From Mugil cephalus (Eukaryota; Chordata; Actinopteri; Mugiliformes; Mugilidae), in NCBI RefSeq assembly GCF_022458985.1, contig NC_061789.1, positions 19,572,357 through 19,636,356 of the forward strand: 64,000 nt of DNA. Reading direction: 5' to 3'. Positions 17,875-35,800 of this stretch are shown here, piece by piece (positions within the stretch are counted from its first letter, which is position 1; each line of letters begins with the position of its first letter). A program made the position numbers and the translations under genes. The notes beneath the pieces were generated by a model that ran no database searches, had not been told where the DNA came from, and worked only from the letters and a program-made list of their open reading frames with translations.

Positions 17875-18247
17875 TGTACTCTCATACGGTGTCATAAAGT
17901 GGAATGGAAATCACTCCCTTCTTAGCTACAACCACTTCCTTTTTGGATTTGTTTGGTTTGGATCTTTCAGAGTCCCCTTTTTATTATTTTCATTCTTTTT
18001 CTTTTTCTGTTCATTCTTTTTATCTTCTTCTTCTTTGTGTGTCTTCTCCAGCTCTATCTTCTCTGGTGTGTCGGTCAGGCTTTTTGTTTTTTCTTTGTAT
18101 TCTGGGCCTGTGTGTGATGGCTTTGCAGTGGCTGGCAGCAGTTGTACAATTATGTTTTTAGCAATTTTTGTCTCTGAAGAACTTTCAAATGTACTGACTT
18201 TATATAGACACGAAGCACGGCAACAAAAACATGTGTCTTTTAATTAA
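17435..18247 (-). pseudogene. decayed lysine/aspartate-rich reading frame, possibly transposon-associated
   Basis: The minus strand carries protein-like segments in more than one frame. From high to low coordinates there is a lysine-rich stretch (for example PSHTGPEYKEKTK), then a poly-aspartate run encoded by an ATC/GAT microsatellite, then SAGGFVIVNLAGRTKSYNYV. After a frame change comes GEPIFTFKGTDEGVISRGDV followed by LKKLPTP and a stop. The composition changes from charged and disordered to a small beta-rich domain. That pattern fits a broken copy of a multicopy fish ORF rather than chance. The family is not identified. Frameshifts and stops make it non-functional as read. Confidence 0.4.
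17818..17874. repeat. (ATC)n microsatellite
   Basis: Imperfect ATC trinucleotide repeats with ATT interruptions. Read on the minus strand in one frame they encode an aspartate run within the decayed ORF described here. Confidence 0.9.
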
Positions 18248-18603
18248 CCAATCAAATTTAAGCTTTTAATGGCTGTTTTAGGATTTTTTTTTAGTGTTTT
18301 GTGATTGTACCAAAAGAAATTGTGCTTGAAGATCCAAGAGTGATTCTTAATGCAATATTTCATGAATGCATGAGGGGTCAGAAAACATTTTTCCACCACT
18401 GTAGACCCATATTGTTACTTACTAAAGCTTGTGCTTACTAAAGCACGTGTGTGAAATGTCTTCAACATGTCTATAATTGTTCAGACACAACAATCAAAAA
18501 ACCTTGTTCATAGAAATTTCACTTTGTAAGGCAAATAACATTTATTCATTTTTTTTTAACCTAAATGTGCTACCTCTCATACAATGTACCCTCTTCTTTG
18601 CAG

Positions 18604-18864
18604 GATGAGTATAATGATGGCTCTTCAAGAATGTTTGATCACATGACCAACTTCTTTGTTTTTAATAGAAACAAGGGGTGGCACAACTTCCCTGCTGGCA
18701 TAAATGACCCCACTCTCCCCTATTATGAGCAACCACCTGTCATGAGTAATATTATCAGTTCCACTGAAGCTTTAGTGGAGTCCGTTTACACAAATACAAT
18801 TAATAAACATATATTACATAACATTACATTAGTAATAGTCACTGTTGTCAGCTATGCAGCCTGA
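18604..18864 (+). other. exon-like open segment of unknown function
   Basis: An open frame of about 87 codons follows a good acceptor (CTCTTCTTTGCAG ending at 18603) and runs to a stop at 18862-18864. It reads QDEYNDGSSRMFDHMTNFFV and continues with mixed, protein-like composition and two tryptophan/proline-containing stretches, ending in a hydrophobic segment (ITLVIVTVVSYAA). No partner exon was found and the family is not recognised. It could be the last exon of a gene whose other exons were missed, a transposon relic or chance. Confidence 0.25.
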
Positions 18865-19250
18865 GCTCCATTGCTGGCTGCATAAAATGATTTCTATGAC
18901 AAGAATGTTTTTCGATTTATGACATGTATTCCTCTTTAATATGTCTGTTTAAATTACGTGGAAAACCTCAATGTGCCTTATTTAAAAATGCATATTGTAT
19001 TCTGGTATAGTGCGAAGCAATCATAGCTGTGACAGTGTTTGCCTACTGACATCCTAAGTGCAATATTTTATTGAATGACAGTTTATTTACTCTGCTCATT
19101 AAAGATGGGAGTTACAAAGGAAGTCTAAGCCTTTCAGATTCCAAAGCGAACTAAATTTATTTTGTCTGTACACGGGGTACTTCCGCATCTCTCGGGTAGT
19201 TCAGATTCAGTTCCAAATGTAAACACTGAGTGGCGTACTTTAAGCTTTAA
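18865..19250. other. intergenic, nothing recognised
   Basis: AT-rich sequence with no recognisable coding, RNA or repeat feature, leading into the promoter of the phosphatase gene. Confidence 0.5.
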
Positions 19251-19259
19251 TTTGAATCT

Positions 19260-19790
19260 CCATTGATGCGGTTGTAAACGGGTGTGGGCGGAGCCTATAC
19301 GTGAGACGGACCCAGCATATGTCCAATCAGAAAGGAAAAGTTTGGCTCTAGATTCTGTAATGGACCAATCATCGTGTGAGAAACATGCGAACGGTTCGGT
19401 TTGATTCAGCCTCCTGTTACCGTAGATGTTTCGGTACAAACGGCCCTCTTTTAAAGTTCCTGGGGGTAGAGTGGACCACGATTGAACTCAGAGGATAAAT
19501 ATTTACACATTCTTTCATCCCAGGAGGAGGATTGGTAGTAAACAGAAGCCAAGGTGGGGGACATTTAATCTGTTGACAAGTTTTCTTATATAGCTAGCGT
19601 TAGCTAACTTGCCTCGGTTCAGTTGTGCTGCTGCTAGTTTGTATGTGTAGCCGATGGTACTGGGCTAGGAGCTACCTAGCTAGCTGGGTTAGCTCAAGCC
19701 CGCATAAGCTCATTGATTGTTCCATTCCAGTCAAAGCTGGATAACTGGTGGAAGACATTCGGTAGCTAACCGCTGGGAATTATGAATCAC
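19260..19790 (+). promoter_or_regulatory. promoter and 5' region of the PP1 catalytic subunit gene
   Basis: A GTGGGCGGAG GC-box lies at about 19284, and CCAAT boxes at 19323-19327 and 19365-19369, all upstream of the start codon at 19909. CpG content rises locally. The sequence from about 19592 to 19770 is dense in GCTAGC/TTAGCTA words. A transcription start near 19.4-19.6 kb is inferred. Whether an intron separates this from the ATG exon (an AG lies at about 19850) is undecided. Confidence 0.5.
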
Positions 19791-19908
19791 ATTATGGCTA
19801 ATTGTTAATGTCCCCTTCTTCTATCTTATGCTTTCTGTTCTTTACATTTAAGGTGCTGCTCAGAAAACCGAGGTCTCGACTGCCCGAGAACGTCAGAAAA
19901 TAAGGAAA

Positions 19909-26206
<6,298 letters not shown>

Positions 26207-26680
26207 CACCTGTCGGGTCCCCTGCCCACAACCTGCCACCCCCTGTCGGCCCAACGCTCTCTTTTCCTCTACCTCCCAAACTTGTTTCTCCCTCGTCACC
26301 AAACGGCAACAAAGAAAACAAGTGTCCAGGGTTCAATCATGTTTTTTCTCTGAAACTATTTTTAATTGTTTGTTTGGCTATTTGCGTGCAATTTTTATGT
26401 ATGAGCGTGTGTAAAAAGTGAGAGTGATGATGATGATGATGGAGCTGCTGTATCCTGTGTGTATGTCTTTTCTTCCTCCTGTGCCCTCTTTTCTGTTTTC
26501 CTGTCAGTTTTGTAGAAATGGCTTCTTTCCATTCGTTATGTAAATTCAAACCTGGCTGCAGGGGAGGAGAGAAAGAGGGATAGAGAGAAAAGAGTCTTAG
26601 CTGTTTATGTTAAGCCTCTGCACTGTTTAATGCTAAACACAAGCTTTTGTACATCCTGTTTCAGAGGTCCGTGTATGTCT

Positions 26681-26721
26681 GTGGGTGGGTGGGTGGGTGT
26701 ATGGGTGGTTGGGTGGGTGTG
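26681..26721 (+). repeat. GGGT-rich simple repeat in ppp1ca 3' UTR
   Basis: Repeated GGGT units with occasional ATGG and TTGG interruptions lie about 480 bases after the stop. Several GGG tracts on one strand make a G-quadruplex possible. Confidence 0.75.
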
Positions 26722-27345
26722 TAGTGAAGGGCTGGGTTCAGGAGGTTTGGGATCAAATTGCACGGTCAAACTGTAATGGCACATACCACTCACTGGGTGC
26801 ACAGGTGGATAAAGTGGTGCTTGAAAGTTTGTTAAGCCAAGATTTTATGTATAAATATGACTTCAATTACTATCAGATTTTCACCAAGTCCTTAAAATAT
26901 GTTAACAGAAGAAAAATGAAATGATTATACTTTGAAATTTATTTATTGAAGAAGATGATCTGATATTATCTGTCAGTGGAAAAAGTGTATGAAGCTTTCG
27001 GCATCTAGTGTCCTTACGCTAACTTGACAGAGTCGTCCATGGAAACTTTGTCTGCTTGTAGGAAAATCTGATATTTTAGATCATATTTATGCAAAACTGA
27101 ACATTCAGAAGGTTCCACAAACTTTTCAGCAACAATAAATATGTGCGGGTGAATCCTTGAATTTAATGGGTTCACAATAATAATAATAAAAAAAATCTCT
27201 TCCATTTTGAGAACCAATGATTTAGGATCACAGTCATGGATGTGAGATAGTCTCTTGCTTTTTTGTTTTGTAGATACATGGAATCAGTATGTTTTTATTT
27301 TATTTTATTTTTTTCTTATTTTTAGTTCACTGAAAATTGAAGACA

Positions 27346-27351
27346 AATAAA
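27346..27351 (+). terminator. polyadenylation signal of ppp1ca
   Basis: AATAAA lies about 1.1 kb after the stop in an AT-rich context with T-rich tracts nearby. The implied 3' UTR length is plausible for a PP1 gene, but an earlier AATAAA at about 27135 could also be used. Confidence 0.5.
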
Positions 27352-27369
27352 AATACCCATTTATTTGAA

Positions 27370-30300
27370 GTATGCCATCATGCTGACCGCTTTGTGTTTG
27401 CCATTGCTTCCATCATATTGCCCCGCTCAGTGGCTGCTCTTGTCTTCTGGTGTGGTACCTGGAATGGATGAGCTCGAGAGGATGTATCATTCATGAGTCT
27501 GTGAAGTGTAATTTTGGCCAAGTTTATACCGAGGTAAAACATAAGAGCATTTTGCATGTTGTGTCAGATTGAGCAAATAATTGGTGGAAATTCATCAATT
27601 ATAGGAAATGATAAATTAAGACTGCTTTCAGATTGAGGTATTGTTATTGTTAGATTATGTTTTTTTTTTAAACATCTTTTAATTATAGTTAGGAAATCTC
27701 AGTGTTTATTTTCTTTAACAATATCTTCTGACGCATGAGCAGTTTGTGAAATAACAAAAAGACTGTCCGGAACGAGAAACTAGTGGCTCTGCTCGGTAAA
27801 CTCCAACTCAGGACGTCTACAGAAGAGAAAGTGGCTTGATGATATTCTGTATGTTTCATTACAAGCAAAACAAACAAACACAACAAACAAAAGGGGAGAT
27901 GAGATGGTGAATCATTGATGTAACCTTTCAGTTTGAAGTGTTCTAGTTAAGATCACTTCACTTGATTCCGTGATGAAAACAAAGAGTGGGTTTATTTAAA
28001 TGTAAAAACCCACACTGACTGAGATCTGTTCGTAAGCTAACACTGGGACCGTGAACTCTAAGGACCAGTGTTTGGAAACTTAAATCCCATTTTTGGCAGT
28101 AGGAGATTTATCTTTTAAGCCTTTCAGTGTGTACAGTATGGAGGTTGTGAGCACAAAAATCATAATGTCATGTTCATCATGAAAATATACTTAAGATAAT
28201 CATGTACAGTAAATCCACCATGAATCTAGCTTAAAGTTTATGTGATAAAGTAATTCCCAGGGGAACAGCTAGTACTAACTTCATTAAATAATTTTTTATG
28301 CTTCTTAGATTGTGCTACATAAACTATATTGACAAGAATGTACTTACATTGCTTGTGACTGCAAACATTGTTCTCATTTAAGTTTGTGTATGTCCTAATT
28401 TTCTTTCAGCAGCTCGCTGCAGGAAAACAAAGAGCCATGGACAGAATTAAATTTATGGTTCTCAACTTTAACAACTGTGAGCCCTCAAACGGTTGCTAGA
28501 GTTCAGAAAAGAAATAAATAAATACGTAAAAAGATGTTGGATTTTCACTTTCAATAAGTTTTTGTCAATGTAACAAAATGTCTGCTCTCCTTTTCTCCTG
28601 TGCATTAAGTTCGGTTCACATACAGGGTGTTCCCAGTGAAAGCAGGCCACAGTTCCCCACAGGCTATTGCAACTGGTGAAAATATTTTTTTTTCCCCCTG
28701 CAATGTTTCAGGGTATTCAACTATCCAGTTCTAATAACCCAAGCACTCTTTCTGCCTGTTACACAATTGGTGTGTCTGGTTTTACTTGTCTGCTGTCTGT
28801 CCTCATTCTTCAGCCCCCTGTCCAAGTATGAACACATGCAACTGCAGTGCTCTAGATTGTAAAGCCAGTATACGCTTGTCAGACAGAAAGCAGTGCATAT
28901 CTCATACTGATGCAGAGAGCGGGAAAGCTGGAATTCAGCCCCACATTTTCTCCTTTCATTCCTTCAGCCAGAGGTTTTCAACTCAGTACCTTCATAGATT
29001 TTTTTTTTTCTTCTATAAAATCACTGAGTTTTTTTTTTGGTTTGTTTTGTTTTTGGACATCATGTGTGGCTTTATAATGTAGACTCAGTGCAATCCCTAA
29101 TTACAGCATATGAAATAAATAATTCTTAATTCTATTCGAGTAAGATCAACTCAGGAAGTGATGTTTAATTAAAGTGCAATGGTGTGATTCATATAAATAC
29201 ATGCACAAACACCATTTGTACAGGAAATGTGCAAGTCTATAGTTACAGTTTCTGTTCACATTTTGAAGTGGACAAAGTGAAATGACTTTAGCCCAAAGTT
29301 GGAATTCTGGTGAATGTACGTGGGAGCAATATTCAGACTGACGCTCTGTTGCCTAGAAAGAGTTTTTGGGTTTATTAGTGACTGCCTTTTGTGAAGCTGA
29401 TTGGGAAAACGTTTGTGGTAAAGAGTTATCAAGGTGATGGATGAAAGTGTTGGTGAGTTATGACGTTGTTGAAACTCTCCAGTATGGAAAGGTTGTTGTC
29501 GGCACTGCAGAACAATTAACTGGCTCCTGTAAGAGATGCTGGAACTTAATGGAACTTGTAGATCTCCTGAATAAATGGTCCAATAAAAGCCGCTTCATAG
29601 CTGTACAAAACTCTGCTTACAACATTTTTTAAATTGCTTCTCTATAGTAAAAGTTGTTGCCTCTAGAGTTCTGCTCTCTAATCACATTTGTTTCCTGTTG
29701 TTTTTACTGACAAATTTAACCCTAGATACTGCAAGCTTGTTAGTGTAGAATTTTTTAATTAATCAGGGATGTTTTGCACCATGCACTGTCGCTGGGTAGA
29801 TATAAAGTCATTAGGTTATTACAATTAAGATAATAGAAACAGCAAATTCAACTGTATTTTTTATTTGTATTTCATTTGTTTGTTCACAGACTCTCTGTTT
29901 CAAAGTAGAAATAAAACACTGAATTTGTACATTTGTGTCTGGTCTTGCTTTTAAATGTGAGAGCAGCCTTGTATAAATTGTGTACTGTACCGTACTGTAT
30001 ACTGAGTGCTTGGTCAATAGTTTTTACACATCCTTCCTTCCCCAAGACCATTTTTCACTTCTGTGTTTCTTTTGCGAAGGCTGCTATGTTATTGTCTGTC
30101 AAACATTTGCAGTGTGAGTCAGTGGCATGGGTGGCCTCTTTATCCCTCTGTGTACGTTTACTTATTTATTACACTCCAGTTGGTTCAGACAGCACAAAGA
30201 TGGTTTCCAAAAGCAAAACTGACGATGCTGAGTGTAAACTGGTTTGTGAAAAAAGAAAATCGCCTCTCTCTTTCCAATCTCTTCTTTCCTCTTGTGTTTT

Positions 30301-31500
30301 AAAAATGGCAACACAGTTTGCTTCCTTCTCTGTACCCATTATTGTAACTGTAGTAGGATGAAATTAAGTTTCAGTCACTCAATCTAAACAATGGTCTTAA
30401 CACGTAGACGCTGATAATAGTAACTTGCCACACCTGCCTTCACTTCACATTCACCTCCTCTAAGAAGTCAGTGAATGCCAATTCGTATACCAGGATACTG
30501 ATTCATGGTCCAACTTACTGAACACATCTTTACTAGATAAAAGCATTAAAAGAAATTAAATCTGATGTAAGGTGGCATGACTATGTTTGATATATTTTAT
30601 GTAAGTGAGCCATAATCGTAGTTAATTCATTCATTCAGCCACCTAAAATGCTTAAACCAGGCTTGTATGTAAAGAAAGTGATTGGTGTTTTCCACTTCAA
30701 GTCCTTGAGCATTGCTGGGTGAACGAATACTTGACACTCCTCAAAATATGCAGTATCGCCCCTTTGCATTGTCTACCAGTTGAAACCTGTCCATGGAGTG
30801 AAAGACTGGTGGTGGTCGAGGTTGGTTGCACAGTTTGGAAGACAGCAATCTATATACTGTCATACCACAATTTTACAGTAGAATTATGTTTCAAAACAGC
30901 TGATGGAATGGTTAACAGACTATGGCATTACAAAATATGGTTGCAGGGGATTTAGTTAAAAAAAAAGCACAAAAACAATTGTATTTTTATTTATTTATTT
31001 TATTCTTAGTCTAAAACTTTCCTTTATCTATGATAAAAGAGTCACGATTCTCAATTTCACGAGAAGTTGTGCACTGTGTGGGAGATGACTTTTAAAATTA
31101 AACTTTGACTCTATAATGTTAGAATCCAAACCAAATGCAAACAGAAGTGTGGCCCCTTCAAAACACAACATTACATTTTCCCACACTAAAACAGGTTAAC
31201 GGTTTACTGAACACGCAGTAAACACAATTAAGCCTGTGTGGGCCTGTAGAGGTTTGCATACATCAATTACTTCAAACAATTACAGTAAAGAGTGCTTTTA
31301 TTTTGAACTATGACAACCTGAAAAACGTGTAAAAAACAAACAAACAAAAACATCTGATTATTAATGGACAAATATACACAGTAAACTGAACAGTTGCACA
31401 TTTGAGTGAATCTCTGTTGCTCCAGTAGTTACATTAGAGCCCACCACTGTACCAGATAAAAACTCACCTTCGTTCAACCAACCCAAAGAGGCAGGCCCAA
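27370..31500. other. intergenic region between ppp1ca and the KMT5 gene
   Basis: About 4.1 kb with no recognisable coding exon on either strand. It holds AT-rich sequence, T and A homopolymers and an AATAAA at about 29910. The open frames present (for example about 29933-30361) have no family similarity or splice context. Confidence 0.5.
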
Positions 31501-31516
31501 CCCATATGATACATGA

Positions 31517-31971
31517 CCAATCAGGGAGCGTGAAAGCCCTCCGCGTTCTTAAATTTGTAAAAATAACCTTGACCTCAGCGAATAGCGCAGCGCGTGGGCG
31601 TGGCCAAACAATAGTTCGGTTGCAGTGGACATCGCTCATCAACTTTTGCTACTAGACGAGCCTTGCACAGCTAGTTAGCAGCTACAAAACATATACATTA
31701 TTTAGCCCCAGTTGTCGTTGTCGGTGGTATATTTTTTCATTTCAAATTTTGGACAGGGATTTAAAATCGCCAGCGATCAACAATTTCCACAAGTGACGAA
31801 GAGACTCCATTTTCGTATGTGGCTGCTCGGGCCAGCCATCAAGACGGCGGAAACCTAGCTGGCTATGTTGCTAGGCTAACTCTCCCAGGTTAACGGGGAC
31901 TGGAGCAAGCAAGCGGCTTGCGATAAATTGTCTATTTGACGATACTTTCGCTGACTACAAAAGACTCCCAG
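31517..31971 (+). promoter_or_regulatory. promoter and non-coding first exon of the KMT5 gene
   Basis: A CCAAT box lies at 31517-31521 and a GC-box-like GTGGGCGTGGCC at about 31593. A 5' UTR exon is inferred to end at 31971, where CTCCCAG is followed by the donor GTAGGT. It would splice to the acceptor at 32767. The region is richer in CpG than its flanks and contains repeated GCTAGTTAGC/CTAGCTGGCTA words. The transcription start is not fixed; about 31.6-31.7 kb is likely. Confidence 0.5.
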
Positions 31972-32236
31972 GTAGGTTTTTGAAAACACCACAGTTTGTA
32001 AGTTTGCATCACAGTGGGGGCGCATTGCTTCACTGGTCGGTTCTCAGAGTCTGTATTTCACCAACGATTTGATGCAGTCATGTTACGTTAGCTGCAGACC
32101 ACCAGTGCTACCTCAACGGTAGCCTGCTCTCCCACCAGCTGATAACCCAGTGCATTTTCCCTGCAAGCTGACATGCTAAGCTAATATACTATGGACGCCA
32201 ATAGTAACACAGTCACACTCCGAACTCGAGCATCGT

Positions 32237-32285
32237 TATCATCATCGCCACCACCATCATCATCATCATCATTATCATTATCATC
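32237..32285. repeat. (ATC)n microsatellite in KMT5 intron 1
   Basis: Imperfect ATC repeats with ACC and ATT interruptions, 3' of the inferred non-coding first exon. Confidence 0.85.
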
Positions 32286-32768
32286 TACTGGTTATTATAA
32301 GAGTAGTGCATACACAAAGCTAAATACAAAGCGACCTAATGATGGGATTGTGATAGGAGCATAGCAAGCGAGCCACAGTTACTCATTGTATGCTCATGTC
32401 ATGTCATTTGCAAACTGGATGAATGCACATGCAAAACTAATAGCGGATTGTGGTTTGTTGTTGTTGCTGCCGCCATAGCGTTACTTTGCCCCTTTGCCCC
32501 TACTATGCACCAATCAAAACATCACTTAAGCACTCTGAACGCCCCTATATGTCTATATGTCTGTCTATGTTTACTGTTACTGTTTAGTACGCGTGCCTGC
32601 ACTGAATGACTTGAGTTATTGTGCTTATTTTACACAGTGGGTGGTTATGGCACCGGGTGAAGGATCTTTGCACTTTATTACTTTAGTGTGTAGTGTATGG
32701 ATGTTCCCAACGAAATGTTGGTGTTTTATTCTGACAATGACAATAAATAGATTGATTGTGTTTGCAGC

Positions 32769-32804
32769 ATGCTGATGGTGGGAGGCAATGGACGGATGCA
32801 CTAG
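32769..32804 (+). promoter_or_regulatory. upstream ORF overlapping the KMT5 start codon
   Basis: If the exon starts at 32768, the first AUG of that exon opens an 11-codon frame that runs past the main start at 32788 and stops at 32802-32804. An overlapping uORF of this kind would usually lower translation from the main AUG. The main frame is closed upstream by TGA at 32773-32775. Confidence 0.45.
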
Positions 32805-35800
32805 AATGAGTGTGAAGGAGCTCTGTGAGACTGATGACCTGGCCACCAGTTTGGTGCTGGACCCTCTATTGGGCTTCAGCACCCACAAAATGAACATCAG
32901 GTAATCTGTCATATATGTCAAACATTCATACAGTCATGCAGTTGTCTGCAATTTCTGTTTTGCGCCTGTTATTTTAGTTTTTGTTCTATTCTGTTGTTTA
33001 TTTATTGGGCATTGTGTGGGCATGCCAGAACATCCAAAGGAGTCCACATAGGACTGACCTGTATTCTACAGAAGACTGATGTGTATGTCAGAACAGTCCA
33101 TGCACATTTGCAGTAAAACAGTGTGTACTGGAAACTGCTTATGTCATCAAAACATTTGTAATACTTGCTGTTATAGCTTTTGAAACTGCAGGTAAAATGG
33201 CTTAAATGCTCTAGCATGTGCTCTCTATTCTCAAGTATACTGCACGGTCAAGTTTGTTATGATCATGCTGTAATTGATTTTTTTCAGCCTCCAGTGCATA
33301 ATTACAGAAGGCCACTGACATTAGTGGATTTTGAGCTGAGGCAAAATCTACTACTGTTTGTTGCTTACTTAATTTTTCTTAGCTGTCTATTTCACTGTAA
33401 ACGCACACTAAAAACAGTCAGAGTCCTTGTGGAATAAAATCCATACAAAAGTCAATTTGAGTAGTTTGAAGCAAAACTTGTTCATCAGTTTATTACATTC
33501 AGCGTTAAACCTGGTGCAGTTTACCTGTAAACTTACAACATCCTTTTTATATGTAATAGTTTTACTGACTAAGATAATTATTGGTCATATTGGTCATGTT
33601 TTTGTGAACTCAAATTTTAAATTAACAACTTGTATACAAAAAAATCCATCTACCATTTCAGAAGAAGTTAAATCATTATCTAAAATTCATTACTGGTCTC
33701 AGGCTTTGTTTAGACTACGTCTTATGCATTTTCTGTTTTCCGTATTTGAACTCATCTCTTCTTTAGCCCTCCACCAGTGATCAGGCGTTGGGGTAACCTC
33801 AAAGAGACCCTCTTGAGGTTTCAGCGTACACATGACTTCAACGCCACGTTCGAGGCACTAACAGTGGGCGAACTGGCTGGTGACTACTTTAATGCTCTGG
33901 GAACCCATCGGCAGGAGCTGTTGAGACAACATGTAAGCATAAAAAATGTTTCATAATAACATGTGTGTTTGGAAGTCTCCCGCTTCTATTTTCTGTGTTG
34001 TATTCATAGAATTATATCAGTGAATTCTTGAATTTGATAGCAAACTGAACCATTTGTGGTGTTTGCAGGTTTATCGCTACCTCAGTGCCTTCCTGTTGGA
34101 TAGCGGTGTCAAGATAGAGTCCTGTGACAGATACTCCTCAGAGACTAATGGTGCAAAGATAACCTCAACAAGGCACTGGTATGTATTCACGCTTCTAATG
34201 TTGTATTTTTGAGACACTAATAATGACGTCAGCTACTGTTATAGCCGTGTAATTTTTTTTTAAATTTTACATTTGCAACCCTTCAATTTGTTGCTCTGCA
34301 GGTTTGCGGGAGAGCGAGTTGAAGTCCTGCTGGGCTGCATAGCAGAGTTGAGCCCCGCTGACAGTGCCGTGCTGAGGGCAGGAGTCAATGACTTTAGTGT
34401 GATGTATTCCACACGAAAGCGCTGTGCTCAGCTCTGGCTTGGGCCTGCAGCTTTCATTAACCATGGTGAGTTTGTTTGCACTCATGACTAATTTTTACCC
34501 AGTGCGCACTAGGGTTTTTTTTTTTTTTCAAGTCCACTGTTACGTGATGAAAGTCGACTCATACTAGTTTCTGATGACATCACTAATAAAAACATAGTAG
34601 AAAGTAAGGCTTTGCAACAATGAAATCTATTTTCTTGACCTGAATAAATATACTGAGAACAGTCGGGTCATGAGCTGCAGACTGTGCGCTGCAGATATGT
34701 GTCGTACCTCACAGCTTGTTGTAAGATGAATTTAACAATCAAAGTGTTGATTTGTAGCTTCTTTGGCTTTGTTACCGCGGGGTGTTTGGTGAAGTTGTTA
34801 ATTGACTGCTGTCAAGTGTATTTGGACCATTCCTTTGTTAGGGTTAAAGGATGCATTTTCAGATGAGTGTGCATTGCAGTAGTACTTTTGTCGTATTTTA
34901 GTTATTTATTTTACTTATGTTGTATTTTTATTTACGTATTTTGCATGTCACGGTAGCATGGATGGACTTAATCTTTAGTGAAGTATTTCCACAAACTTGA
35001 TGAACTGCTGCTAGTTTGCTGAATGACTGACTGTGCTCCTCACTTGTCTTCTCTGAAGTGTCTATGTTGTTATTGTCATGTGATCAGTGACTAGTCACAG
35101 TGACACGATGCTTCAAGTGTCATGGCACCGCAGTGAAGTCGACAAAGTGATTAGTCTGTGCAGGCCCTAGTGCGCACACACGTAGATGTATGAAATCGAA
35201 ATGTTCTGTGATCCAAGCTTGTGAAACTGAATTGATTGAAAGGGATTTTGTTACAAGCAGTCACACTGTACAACAGTTAAGTCTAGTAAATGAGTTCCTT
35301 TTTCTTGCTGATTGTTACTGATCATTACTGAGGCCTATAATTTCATTTATGATCCTTTGATATACCCTGGGACGCTTTTATTGCTTTTCTATTTTAAAGG
35401 TATATAATATTTGAATAGAATTCACAAAAAATGAAATTGATATTTTGTCAATTACTCAAATGCAGTGTGCATTTGGTAAAAAAATTAAGTCATTGATACT
35501 TGCATGATATTTGAAGATGGATTATCACTAGCAGCTTCGTCCTCTTCCTTCTACGTACTGATATTTATAGATCATTGCATGTAGGACATGTTTTTTTTTT
35601 CTGCTTCGACCAAAATCGAGACTAAACATCAAATAATCCAAATTGTATTGTTAGTTTTAATGTAATAAATCTGTCCTTAACTCAGTTTCTCTCCATAGTA
35701 TTTATAGTACAATATGCTGTGCTAATAAGGGACAGTAAATTTCTTTTAAAAACTTAACAGCGTTTGTCTGGCCTGATGTAGCCAGACTATTTTTTTTTTA

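Noticed and set aside
29933..30361. 142-codon ORF in the 27-31 kb interval
   Set aside because: Composition is cysteine/serine/leucine-rich translation of AT-rich DNA, with a second overlapping ORF in another frame; no family or splice evidence.
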